DNA of 64,000 nt from Aliivibrio finisterrensis_A. Lineage in GTDB: Bacteria; Pseudomonadota; Gammaproteobacteria; Enterobacterales; Vibrionaceae. Shown here piece by piece: positions 8,235-16,386 of the stretch; positions within the stretch are counted from its first letter, which is position 1; the number at the start of each line of letters is the position of its first letter. The position numbers and the translations under genes were made by a program. The DNA lies in NCBI RefSeq assembly GCF_004167675.1, contig NZ_SEZQ01000006.1. One strand, given 5' to 3'. The notes under the pieces were generated by a model. It ran no database searches. It saw only the letters and a list, made by a program, of their open reading frames with translations, and was not told the DNA's origin.

Positions 8235-9599
8235 GTGAATACATCACCGAGACAATTCAAAGATACCTTCAAAAAATTGAGTCTAAAAAGCCGCTTGCTT
8301 CTTGCTGCGGCTTTTTGGCTATCTGCCATGATATTTGCTGCGGGAATTGGTATCCCTAAATTAGTAAACGATTATCTAGTCCAAGATGTAAAAAGTCAGT
8401 TATCGCTTTCAATGGATGAGATCACCGCTAATATCGAAGTAAATAGCGAAGGTAATCTCATCATGCCATCACGTTTATCCGATCCTCGCTTTAGTCAGCC
8501 TTACAGTGGCCTTTATTGGAGTGCCTCAACTAAAGGTGATGATCTTCGTTCGCGATCTTTGTGGGATAAAAAGCTCACATTCAAAGAAGATAATTTATCT
8601 ATTAACCCAAAAGTGAAAGGCGCTAATAACGAAGAGCTTATTTATATACAAAAAAATATTTACCTTCCTGAAATTAAACAGCCAATAACCATCACTGTTG
8701 GTCTTGATGAAGATCCATTAGAAAAAACCTTACATCAACTTACAGGCCAGCTCTGGATCATTCTTGGCTTATTATTTAGTGGGGTTTTATTTCTTATCGG
8801 TATTCAAGTCAGTTGGTCACTTCGCCCTCTAGCTAAAATGCAATCTGAGTTAGTTATGCTGCGTAAAGGTGAACAACAGGCATTAAGTCAGCATTATTCT
8901 CAAGAAATCGCGCCATTAGTTTCTGATCTCAACGCACTATTATTTCATTACCAAGAGTTACTTGAACGTGCTCGTCATCATGCAGGTAATTTATCTCATT
9001 CATTAAAGACGCCTCTATCGGTACTTAAAAATGAATTAGAATATTTGAGCGTTGAAGATAAAAATCGTCTGTCTGCCCCTATTGCTCAACTGCAAGCACA
9101 TATTGATTATCACCTTAGTCGTGCTCGCATGGCAGGTTCAATGAATATCCTCTCAGTGGCTACCTCACCCTCTGAACGCGTAGATGCGATCTCAATGGCG
9201 TTTGATAAAGTCTATGCTGAGCGTGAAGTGATATTAATTAATGAACTAGACAGCGAAGATCATATCGCCGTCGATAAGACCGACCTCGATGAAATGCTAG
9301 GGAATCTACTTGAAAATGGGTATAAATGGGCGCATTCAATGATCCGTGTTCATTCTAAACAAGTTGAAGCAAATCAAATTCGTATCATGATTGAGGATAA
9401 TGGTGAGGGCATTCCTGAATCAGAGTTTGAGCAAGTCATTAAACGCGGTATCCGTTTGGATGAAACGACTCCAGGAACAGGTCTTGGGCTAAATATTGTG
9501 AGTGAAATGGCACACAGTTATCGCGGCTCGCTTGAATTATCAAAGAGTGCAATGGGAGGACTAAAAGCCACCCTAACTTTCCCACTAGTAAAAGAGTGA
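8235..9599 (+). CDS. sensor histidine kinase (PhoQ-like, VprB/CarS-like)
   Basis: 454 residues starting at GTG, 17 bases after the response regulator stop. Two membrane segments (about residues 20-42 and 175-195) frame a periplasmic domain of roughly 130 residues. A HAMP-like linker (SWSLRPLAKMQ) follows, then the dimerisation helix with the phospho-acceptor His in AGNLSHSLKTPLSVL (the HSLKTPL form is typical of PhoQ relatives). The ATPase domain has N (NLLENGYKW), G1 (EDNGEGIP) and G2 (GTGLGLNIVSEM) boxes. All catalytic boxes look intact. It should phosphorylate the regulator encoded just upstream; the ligand is unknown. Confidence 0.9.
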   Translation: MNTSPRQFKDTFKKLSLKSRLLLAAAFWLSAMIFAAGIGIPKLVNDYLVQDVKSQLSLSMDEITANIEVNSEGNLIMPSRLSDPRFSQPYSGLYWSASTKGDDLRSRSLWDKKLTFKEDNLSINPKVKGANNEELIYIQKNIYLPEIKQPITITVGLDEDPLEKTLHQLTGQLWIILGLLFSGVLFLIGIQVSWSLRPLAKMQSELVMLRKGEQQALSQHYSQEIAPLVSDLNALLFHYQELLERARHHAGNLSHSLKTPLSVLKNELEYLSVEDKNRLSAPIAQLQAHIDYHLSRARMAGSMNILSVATSPSERVDAISMAFDKVYAEREVILINELDSEDHIAVDKTDLDEMLGNLLENGYKWAHSMIRVHSKQVEANQIRIMIEDNGEGIPESEFEQVIKRGIRLDETTPGTGLGLNIVSEMAHSYRGSLELSKSAMGGLKATLTFPLVKE

Positions 9600-9620
9600 A
9601 TAATATTGAAAAGAAAAGGA

Positions 9621-9650
9621 AAGCCACACGTCTCAAAATGTGGCTTAATT
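9621..9650 (+). terminator. probable terminator after the PhoQ-like kinase gene
   Basis: Stem AAGCCACA/TGTGGCTT (8 base pairs) with a 10-base loop, followed by AATTT. The T run is short, so termination may be partial. It lies 21 bases after the kinase stop. Confidence 0.5.
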
Positions 9651-9838
9651 TGGAACTGTTCGGGGTCATAACCGGACGAGCTAACTATCTAATATCACTA
9701 ATTAAATTTCAAGACTTTTATAAAAACTCCGCTTAAAAAAAAACCAATTTGAGACCTTAGTGCATAAATTTGTGAGTCAGATAACATTTCTTTTCTGGTC
9801 ATTCTTACTCACTTATCCATCGTATCTTAGAATTACGA

Positions 9839-11881
9839 TTAACCTACCAAATTATCGTATTGCTGTTGATTAGATTTTGTTGGCAAATAAACCGTAAATA
9901 CCGAGCCTTTTCCAAGTTGCGAGCGAACTTTAATTTCCCCATCCGTTTGGCTGAGTAAACTCTGAGATACAGAAAGACCAAGCCCAGTCCCCTCTCGTTT
10001 GGTGGTATAAAATGGGTCAAAGATCCGACTTAATTGCTCTGAAGTCATTCCACTACCAAAGTCTTCCACCTCAATAATAGCACCACGTTCTTCGCCTTCT
10101 TCACACCATGTACGGCTTCGAATGATCAGCTTCCCTTTACTGTTCATGGCATGAATACCATTCATTTGTAAATTAACCAATACTTGTAGCAGATGATGGC
10201 GATTCACTTCTACTCGTGGTGGCTGTTCAAAGTCAAACTCCACCTCAATATCTCGCTTATGCGCCCCGGTTCTAACTAAAGTCACACTCTCTTCAATGAT
10301 AGGGTTAATGTATTGCCAAGTAACTTGATCTTGAATCCCACCTTGTCTGCTATATTGCAACAAACTGCGCGTGATATTACGAATTCGATCTATCTGCTCC
10401 ATTATCGCATCAAGCTCTTCTGAAATAACCTCCGCGCCCTCCCCAAGCTCATACTTAATTAACTCAGTGTTACCTAAGATTACGGCGGTTGGGTTATTGA
10501 TCTCGTGCGCAATACCTGCGGTAAGCTCCCCTAAAGAGGCCAACTTCTCACTCATGATTAACTTATCTTGAGCTTGTTTGAGCAACTTAATGTATTGTTC
10601 TAACTCAATGGTTTTTTCATGCAAACTGGCGGTTCTTGATTCCACTTTTGACTCAAGATCTTTTGAGGCCCGTTGAATCTCCAAGTTTCGTTGCTGAAGT
10701 TGATCGAGCATGTTGTCAAACTGCTGAGCTAAACTTGCAAGTTCATGATGATTATTAAGACCTAAATCACCAATACGAACGTCTTTTCCCATCTGTACTG
10801 ATTTAACAACATAATGGATTTTTTCTATTGGCTGAAAGAGATCTCTGGCACCTCGGTGCACAAAAATAGTCGATAATAAAAGAGTAATTAATATTGTTAC
10901 TCCTGCTTCAACTAAATTTTGTAAATATTGTTTTAACAGTGGCCACTCAAGGTAGCCGGTATAGAGCATTCCGATCACCTTATTATTCATGTCTCTAATC
11001 GGTTGATAAGCCGAAATATACCAGTCGTTATATACATAAGCCCTATTAACCCAGCGCTCTCCGTTTTCTATTACGTTGTTTTTTACTTTCGCAGATACCG
11101 TCGTTCCGATAGCACGGCCTTGATTAAGTGATTTATTCGCAAAATCATTATGTAATGGTACGTTAGTACTAATACGTAAATTATCTAGAAATAACGTGAC
11201 CGTCCCGTAATTATCAGCGGCTAGATCGCCCTCTGGATAAATTAAGTCTCGAATGCGATCAACTAAGAAGGTGCTGTTATTTAAAAGAATACCGCTATCT
11301 ACAATCCACTCTAAATGGCCATGCTCATTAAAAATAGGAATTAAAGTACGGCTGATTAGTCCTCGCTTTTCTATGCTGTTGTCCTCTTTATTGACAACAT
11401 AAGCTTTAGAGGCCAATACAGGTGAAATATTTTTTAAATCATCTTGTTCCATAACTTGGAAAAATGTCCGAGAGATCCCCAGCGACAATGCTTTTACTAC
11501 GGCTTCAGGTAACTGTTCAACATAGCTAATAGGATGAAGCGCTATATAATCTGAATTGTATTTCCCTGCTTGATCTCTTACCCAGTTTGTAAAGTCAGAA
11601 TCTCTCTCTTTTAGTTTAATTTGAAATTGATAAGACTCAACAAAGCCGCGAAGCTCTGCTCCTTGCTCTTTCTGTAAAAAAACAATGCTATTATTGGCAA
11701 CAGAAAGTTTACTTCCTACATCATTAAGTGCATTTTGCCAGGTATAATGTACCGACCAAAATGCGGTAATCACAACAAGCGCTAATAGTGTTAAAAACAG
11801 TGGGACCGAGTTTAGCCACAGTAATCGATATCTCACCATGGTTTGAACACGTCGCTTCCATAACGACAAAGACAGCATCAT
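9839..11881 (-). CDS. sensor histidine kinase, partner of the sigma-54 response regulator
   Basis: 680 residues. One N-terminal membrane segment (about 20-43), a large periplasmic region of about 280 residues that looks like a Cache-type sensor (GLISRTLIPIF, WYISAYQPI, NKVIGMLYTGY), and a second membrane segment near 325-345. Then come HAMP, a coiled coil (about 395-440), HisKA with GELTAGIAHEINNPTAVI, and HATPase with GTGLGLSVSQSLL. This is the DctB/NtrB style of kinase that partners sigma-54 activators. Its start overlaps the regulator stop by four bases. Divergence from tupABC suggests it senses something linked to tungstate or molybdate in the periplasm; that is inference. Confidence 0.87.
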   Translation of the reverse strand: MMLSLSLWKRRVQTMVRYRLLWLNSVPLFLTLLALVVITAFWSVHYTWQNALNDVGSKLSVANNSIVFLQKEQGAELRGFVESYQFQIKLKERDSDFTNWVRDQAGKYNSDYIALHPISYVEQLPEAVVKALSLGISRTFFQVMEQDDLKNISPVLASKAYVVNKEDNSIEKRGLISRTLIPIFNEHGHLEWIVDSGILLNNSTFLVDRIRDLIYPEGDLAADNYGTVTLFLDNLRISTNVPLHNDFANKSLNQGRAIGTTVSAKVKNNVIENGERWVNRAYVYNDWYISAYQPIRDMNNKVIGMLYTGYLEWPLLKQYLQNLVEAGVTILITLLLSTIFVHRGARDLFQPIEKIHYVVKSVQMGKDVRIGDLGLNNHHELASLAQQFDNMLDQLQQRNLEIQRASKDLESKVESRTASLHEKTIELEQYIKLLKQAQDKLIMSEKLASLGELTAGIAHEINNPTAVILGNTELIKYELGEGAEVISEELDAIMEQIDRIRNITRSLLQYSRQGGIQDQVTWQYINPIIEESVTLVRTGAHKRDIEVEFDFEQPPRVEVNRHHLLQVLVNLQMNGIHAMNSKGKLIIRSRTWCEEGEERGAIIEVEDFGSGMTSEQLSRIFDPFYTTKREGTGLGLSVSQSLLSQTDGEIKVRSQLGKGSVFTVYLPTKSNQQQYDNLVG

Positions 11882-13299
11882 GCGATTTCTTCACTCCACT
11901 CTTTAAATTTTCTTTCTAATGTTTTACGAGCAACACCAAGTTGCCTTGCAGCAGCAGATTTATTTCCATCATGAAGCTCCACCACTGTGATGATGTGCTT
12001 CTTTTCAACTTCTTTTAATGTCCATTGCTCAGGGTATTCATCCATTTCTGGCATACACGTACATTCCGTTGGTTCTTTATCTAAAACTGGCTCTTGGCTA
12101 GATGATAGTTGCTGCAATGGCACATCACCTTGAAGACTAGCCCAATGATCTACTGGCGGTTTACCGAGTAAAATACAACGTTCAATCATATTTTTCAGCT
12201 CACGGATATTGCCAGGCCAATCATACTGAGCCATCGCAACGATATCTTCATGGGCCCAATGAATCGGCTTTAATCCCATTTCTTTTGCTATCATGTGTGA
12301 AAAGTGTTCTGTTAAGCAGGCCAAATCCGCTTTACGTTCACGCAGAGCGGGTAAAGATACCGTCAGAACATTTAAACGATAAAAGAGATCTTTTCTGAAA
12401 TTACCTTTTTCTACTTCTTCCAGTAAATTACGGTTGGTTGCAGCTACAATACGAACATCAACTGGAATTTCTTTTTCAGAACCCACTGGTCGAATGGCTT
12501 TTTGCTCTAAAGCACGTAAAAGAGACGATTGCATCCCTATTGGCATTTCACCAATCTCATCTAAAAATAGAGTCCCACCGTTAGCAACTCTAAATAATCC
12601 CTCACGTCCTTTTTTAGCTCCAGTAAAGGCCCCTGAGGTATGGCCAAACAATTCACTTTCAAGAAGATCAGGCGCAATAGCACCACAGTTAAGAGGAACA
12701 AACGGCCCATTACGGTGACTTAATTGGTGTAAACCACGAGCCACAAGCTCTTTACCTGTACCTGATTCACCTTCAATAAGAACTGCTGCATTTGATGGTG
12801 CCAGTTGAGCAACCATCTGTTTTAGCTCTATGGTTTTTTCCGCATTACCGATCATTTCAATTGGGTTATTTTTTTCCACTTCTCGTTGTAATGCAAAGTT
12901 GGTTCTCTCGACTAAGCGACGGTCCATACAACGCTTCACCGCTTGCAGCATATTTTCGAGATTAAACGGTTTTAAAATAAAATCAGCAGCACCTAATCGC
13001 AACGCCTGAATTGCAGTGTCTAACTCTGCGTATCCGGTCATAAATATGACGTCGTAGTTTCGAGAGTCAGAAGCTATGCTCTCTTGCCATTCTAGTCCAG
13101 TTTGGCCCGGTAAATTAATATCAAGAATAATCAAATCAAGATGGTGAGATTGGCGAATGGCTTCGGCATCTTCAATGGTTCCAACAGTATGAACCTGTCC
13201 AAATTGTTTGCTTAATGCTTTTTTTAGTATGGTTTGCATACCTACTTCATCATCAACAACAAGCACTGAAAATGCATTCCAATCTAATTTCGAGACCAT
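11878..13299 (-). CDS. sigma-54-dependent response regulator (NtrC family)
   Basis: 473 residues with the classic three parts. The receiver domain has Asp in LIILDINLPGQTG and Lys in FILKPFNL. The AAA+ domain has Walker A GESGTGKEL, the sigma-54 contact loop ESELFGHTSGAFTGA and Walker B GGTLFLDEIGEM. A Fis-type helix-turn-helix closes the protein (GNKSAAARQLGVARKTLERK). The GAFTGA loop shows that it activates RNA polymerase holding RpoN. TAGGAAA precedes the ATG. The divergent tupABC operon has a good -24/-12 promoter with three upstream dyads, so tupABC is the obvious target; this is inferred from layout. Confidence 0.93.
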   Translation of the reverse strand: MVSKLDWNAFSVLVVDDEVGMQTILKKALSKQFGQVHTVGTIEDAEAIRQSHHLDLIILDINLPGQTGLEWQESIASDSRNYDVIFMTGYAELDTAIQALRLGAADFILKPFNLENMLQAVKRCMDRRLVERTNFALQREVEKNNPIEMIGNAEKTIELKQMVAQLAPSNAAVLIEGESGTGKELVARGLHQLSHRNGPFVPLNCGAIAPDLLESELFGHTSGAFTGAKKGREGLFRVANGGTLFLDEIGEMPIGMQSSLLRALEQKAIRPVGSEKEIPVDVRIVAATNRNLLEEVEKGNFRKDLFYRLNVLTVSLPALRERKADLACLTEHFSHMIAKEMGLKPIHWAHEDIVAMAQYDWPGNIRELKNMIERCILLGKPPVDHWASLQGDVPLQQLSSSQEPVLDKEPTECTCMPEMDEYPEQWTLKEVEKKHIITVVELHDGNKSAAARQLGVARKTLERKFKEWSEEIA

Positions 13300-13337
13300 A
13301 GAGTTTCCTAATTTATACGCTTTAACAAGATATGTGG

Positions 13338-13405
13338 GTCAAAATGTCCTAATTATTCTACCCTGTATTCTACAAAATGTATCCTTTCGTGTGAGACATT
13401 TTGTC
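13338..13405. promoter_or_regulatory. three copies of an 11-bp dyad, candidate enhancer sites for the NtrC-type regulator
   Basis: The motif GACAAAATGTC occurs as GTCAAAATGTC (13338-13348), TACAAAATGTA (13371-13381) and, on the other strand, GACATTTTGTC (13395-13405, a perfect dyad). The centres lie about 99, 123 and 156 bases upstream of the -24 GG of the tup promoter. That is the usual range for activator sites of sigma-54 promoters. They also lie 40-110 bases in front of the regulator gene, so autoregulation is possible. Binding is inferred. Confidence 0.6.
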
Positions 13406-13497
13406 CTAGTCACATTTTTTATAGGGCTTTTATGTCAGAATACCCATCAATCGCTTAAATATCATCAAGTTAAAGATAATACTATCAATATTATTTC

Positions 13498-13513
13498 TGG
13501 CATAGTGATTGCT
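13498..13513 (+). promoter_or_regulatory. sigma-54 (-24/-12) promoter of the tupABC operon
   Basis: TGGCATAGTGATTGCT matches the RpoN consensus TGGCAC-N5-TTGC(A/T) with one mismatch. GG and GC are separated by exactly ten bases. Transcription would start near 13524, leaving a leader of roughly 57 bases before the tupA ATG. An NtrC-type activator is encoded divergently next to it. Confidence 0.78.
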
Positions 13514-13580
13514 TTAATGGCGATGAGTCTATTCATTTATTGCACTTGCAGTAATTTTAATAACACTACATGGATATAAC

Positions 13581-14402
13581 ATGAACAATAAAATCAGTAC
13601 GTTTACAGTGATGGCTACACTGGCTCTTGGTTCTTTTTCTGCAACGAACGTATATGCAGATGATGCTAGTATCGTTCGTCTTGCAACGACAACAAGTACT
13701 TACCACTCTGGTTTACTTGATTACCTATTGCCTGAATTTAAAAAAGATTCTGGCTACGAAGTTCAAGTATTGGCAGCGGGCACAGGTAAAGCGCTAAAAA
13801 TGGGCGAAAATGGTGATGTTGATTTAGTAATGACTCACGCCCCTAAAGCGGAAGCAAACTTTGTTGAAAAAGGTTATGGCATTGATCCAAAAGCATTAAT
13901 GTATAACGATTTTGTTCTAGTTGGTCCTAAAGCCGATCCTGCACACATTCACGGCATGAAAGACGTAACTGCGGCATTCAAGAAAATGGCAGAATCAGAC
14001 GTTACTTTCGTTTCTCGCGGTGACGACTCTGGCACAAACAAAAAAGAATTGATTTTATGGTCTCAAGCTAAGATTGAACCAAACTTTGGTGGCTACAAAG
14101 CCGTTGGCCAAGGTATGGGACCAACATTGAACATGACTTCTGAGCTACAAGCCTACACATTAACAGACCGTGGTACTTGGCTAGCTTACCAAAACAAACT
14201 TGATCTTGAGATCATGGTTGAGGGCGACAAGCGTCTATTTAACCCTTACCAAGTGATTCTGATTAACCCTGAACGTTACAAAAACCTAAATACGAAAGGC
14301 GCTCAAGTATTTAGTGATTGGTTAATTAGTGATAAAGGCCAAGCAATGATCGATAGCTTTACTCTTAATGGTAAAAAACTGTTCACTGCGGACGCTAAAT
14401 AA
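13581..14402 (+). CDS. tupA: tungstate ABC transporter, periplasmic binding protein
   Basis: 273 residues with a signal peptide (MNNKISTFTVMATLALGSFSATNVYA). The mature protein begins near IVRLATTTSTYHSGLLDYLL; the TTTS segment is the oxyanion-binding signature of TupA proteins and separates them from ModA and from phosphate binders. Further matches to the family are AAGTGKAL, VLVGPKADPA and FVSRGDDSGTNKKE. It would deliver tungstate (possibly molybdate) to TupB in the inner membrane. It is the first gene of a five-gene operon for oxyanion uptake and cofactor assembly. The usual length for the family is about 270 residues. Confidence 0.87.
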   Translation: MNNKISTFTVMATLALGSFSATNVYADDASIVRLATTTSTYHSGLLDYLLPEFKKDSGYEVQVLAAGTGKALKMGENGDVDLVMTHAPKAEANFVEKGYGIDPKALMYNDFVLVGPKADPAHIHGMKDVTAAFKKMAESDVTFVSRGDDSGTNKKELILWSQAKIEPNFGGYKAVGQGMGPTLNMTSELQAYTLTDRGTWLAYQNKLDLEIMVEGDKRLFNPYQVILINPERYKNLNTKGAQVFSDWLISDKGQAMIDSFTLNGKKLFTADAK

Positions 14403-14405
14403 TCC

Positions 14406-15104
14406 ATGACTATCTTAGCCACCTCTCACGAAGCCATTCAATTACTGTTTAGCGGTGATGCTGCGTTATGGAGCATCGTTGGTGTTTCATTCTCTGTCTC
14501 ACTATTTGCAATGGCGGTTGTGTTATTGCCAGCACTCTTGTTGGCGTTTGCGCTTGCGTATGGCTCGTTTCCTGGGCGGTGGCTACTGCTCTCTATTATT
14601 AACACGTTACAATCTGTACCTACTGTTGTAATTGGCTTATTGCTGTATATGGTTCTTTCTCGATCTGGACCTCTTGGCGATTGGCAACTACTTTTTACTC
14701 AAGAAGCGATGATCATCGGTCAAATGTTCATCTGTTTCCCTATCATGGTTGCCATGATGCACGGCGCATTTCAACACAGTGATCGACGTGTATGGGAAAC
14801 CGCATTTACCCTCGGCGCTTCATTACCACGTGCTTTTGGTAGTTTAATTTGGGAAACGCGATTCCCTATCCTAGCCGCCGTTATTGCTGGGTTTTCTCGA
14901 ATTATTACTGAAGTCGGTTGCTCGATGATGGTCGGCGGTAACATCTTTAATGCAACACGAAATATTCCAACCGCAATCGCTATGGAAAGCCAAAAAGGTG
15001 CGTTTGCTCAAGGGGTTGCCCTTGGTATGGTGCTATTAATTTTAGCTTTGGTATTAAATTTTTTACTCTCTATCACTCGTGGTAAAGGGTATTTACGTAC
15101 TTAG
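14406..15104 (+). CDS. tupB: tungstate ABC transporter, permease
   Basis: 232 residues, very hydrophobic, with about five or six membrane segments. It has the ABC permease EAA loop, seen here as WETAFTLGASLPRAFGSLIWETRFPILAAVIAGF (about residues 130-163), followed by SRIITEVGCSMMVGGNI. It starts three bases after the tupA stop, so translation is probably coupled. The sequence fits TupB and the related tungstate/molybdate permeases. It forms the membrane channel of the importer with TupC as ATPase. Confidence 0.87.
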   Translation: MTILATSHEAIQLLFSGDAALWSIVGVSFSVSLFAMAVVLLPALLLAFALAYGSFPGRWLLLSIINTLQSVPTVVIGLLLYMVLSRSGPLGDWQLLFTQEAMIIGQMFICFPIMVAMMHGAFQHSDRRVWETAFTLGASLPRAFGSLIWETRFPILAAVIAGFSRIITEVGCSMMVGGNIFNATRNIPTAIAMESQKGAFAQGVALGMVLLILALVLNFLLSITRGKGYLRT

Positions 15105-15116
15105 TAGGCATAAAAA

Positions 15117-15824
15117 ATGACAATAAGAATTACTGCCGATAATCTATCGATGCGATTTAATGATCGTGTGCTTTTCCATATCCCACATTTATCATTAGGA
15201 CCAAAAGAGTCTGTCTATTTACGTGGCGCTAATGGTGTAGGTAAAACAACACTACTTAAGATTTTATCTGGATTACAAAACCCAACGACTGGCAAGCTTA
15301 ATCTGAACCAACCCCATTGGACTGCACGCTTATTTGGTCGCTCAGGCAATAACCAAATTGTGTACCTTCATCAAAACCCATTTTTATTTGATGGTACCGT
15401 TTTCGATAATGTTATTTATGGTATGAAATACACCACCATGAATAAACTTGAAAAACGTAATATGGTGATCAATGCGCTACGCATGGTTGGTCTTGAAACG
15501 CTAGCTGACGAGCATATTTCTGTTTTATCTGGTGGTGAAAAACAACGTGTCGCTATGGCACGAGCTTGGGTGCTAAAACCTTCTATACTGCTAATGGACG
15601 AGCCAAGTGCCAGTGTTGACCAAGAATCCATCGATTTATTGGTTATTATGGCGAAAGATCTCCTTGAACGTGGCTCTAGCATTGTCGTCACCAGTCACCA
15701 AACCAACGCATTAACTGAAATTTGTCATCGTCAATGGACCATTTCAGACGCAAAGCTGATAGAATCAACCCCATTAAAAGTGATCGTTAGCAAGGATAAA
15801 TATGCTCCAGCCAAAGCAAACTAG
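15117..15824 (+). CDS. tupC: tungstate ABC transporter, ATP-binding protein
   Basis: 235 residues with the full ABC ATPase set: Walker A LRGANGVGKTTLLKIL, Q-loop region IVYLHQNPFLFDG, signature VLSGGEKQRVAMARAW, Walker B ILLMDEPSASVD and H-loop VVTSHQT. It energises TupB. The gene follows tupB by 12 bases. Its last 23 bases overlap the start of mobA in another frame, which ties uptake directly to cofactor synthesis. Confidence 0.88.
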   Translation: MTIRITADNLSMRFNDRVLFHIPHLSLGPKESVYLRGANGVGKTTLLKILSGLQNPTTGKLNLNQPHWTARLFGRSGNNQIVYLHQNPFLFDGTVFDNVIYGMKYTTMNKLEKRNMVINALRMVGLETLADEHISVLSGGEKQRVAMARAWVLKPSILLMDEPSASVDQESIDLLVIMAKDLLERGSSIVVTSHQTNALTEICHRQWTISDAKLIESTPLKVIVSKDKYAPAKAN

Positions 15825-16386
15825 TTGGGTAATTTTAGCGGGTGGACAAGCTCGTCGTATGGGCGGTAAAGATAAAGGGTTTGTTCTATTTCAAGATAAA
15901 CCGTTAATAGAGCACGCTTTAGATACATTAACACCTCAAACTGACCAGATTGCCATCAATGCTAACCGCAGTACTGAAGAATATTCACGTTACGCGGTCA
16001 CCTTTCCAGATCAGTTTAGTGAATACCCAGGTCCATTGGCCGGAATGCATTCTGGTCTGATAAATATGAATTCTGACTGGGTTGGATTTATTCCTTGTGA
16101 TTCCCCTAACCTTCCGAGCAATTTAGTTTCATTGCTTTGCGATGCCGTAAAAGAAGACACTGATATTGTTGTTGCTCACGATGGTGAGTACATGCAACCT
16201 GTCGTCACTTTAATGCACAAACGCATTATTCCTAAAATTGATGCCTTCTTAGCGCGCGGTGACAGAAAAATCATCCTATTATACAAAGAGTGTAATACCG
16301 TATTTGCTGATTTCTCTGACTACCCTAATGCTTTTATCAATTTGAATAGCCCTCAAGAACTCGAACAATTTGGATCTTTATTATGA
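15802..16386 (+). CDS. mobA: molybdenum cofactor guanylyltransferase
   Basis: 194 residues with the nucleotidyltransferase signature LAGGQARRMGGKDKG near the N-terminus, PLAGMHSGL and the metal-binding FIPCDSPNLP. MobA joins GMP to molybdopterin to give the guanine dinucleotide cofactor used by DMSO-reductase-family enzymes. Those enzymes can hold Mo or W, which fits its place in a tungstate uptake operon. The start lies inside tupC (23-base overlap), and the stop overlaps the ATG of the next gene by four bases. Confidence 0.92.
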   Translation: MLQPKQTSWVILAGGQARRMGGKDKGFVLFQDKPLIEHALDTLTPQTDQIAINANRSTEEYSRYAVTFPDQFSEYPGPLAGMHSGLINMNSDWVGFIPCDSPNLPSNLVSLLCDAVKEDTDIVVAHDGEYMQPVVTLMHKRIIPKIDAFLARGDRKIILLYKECNTVFADFSDYPNAFINLNSPQELEQFGSLL

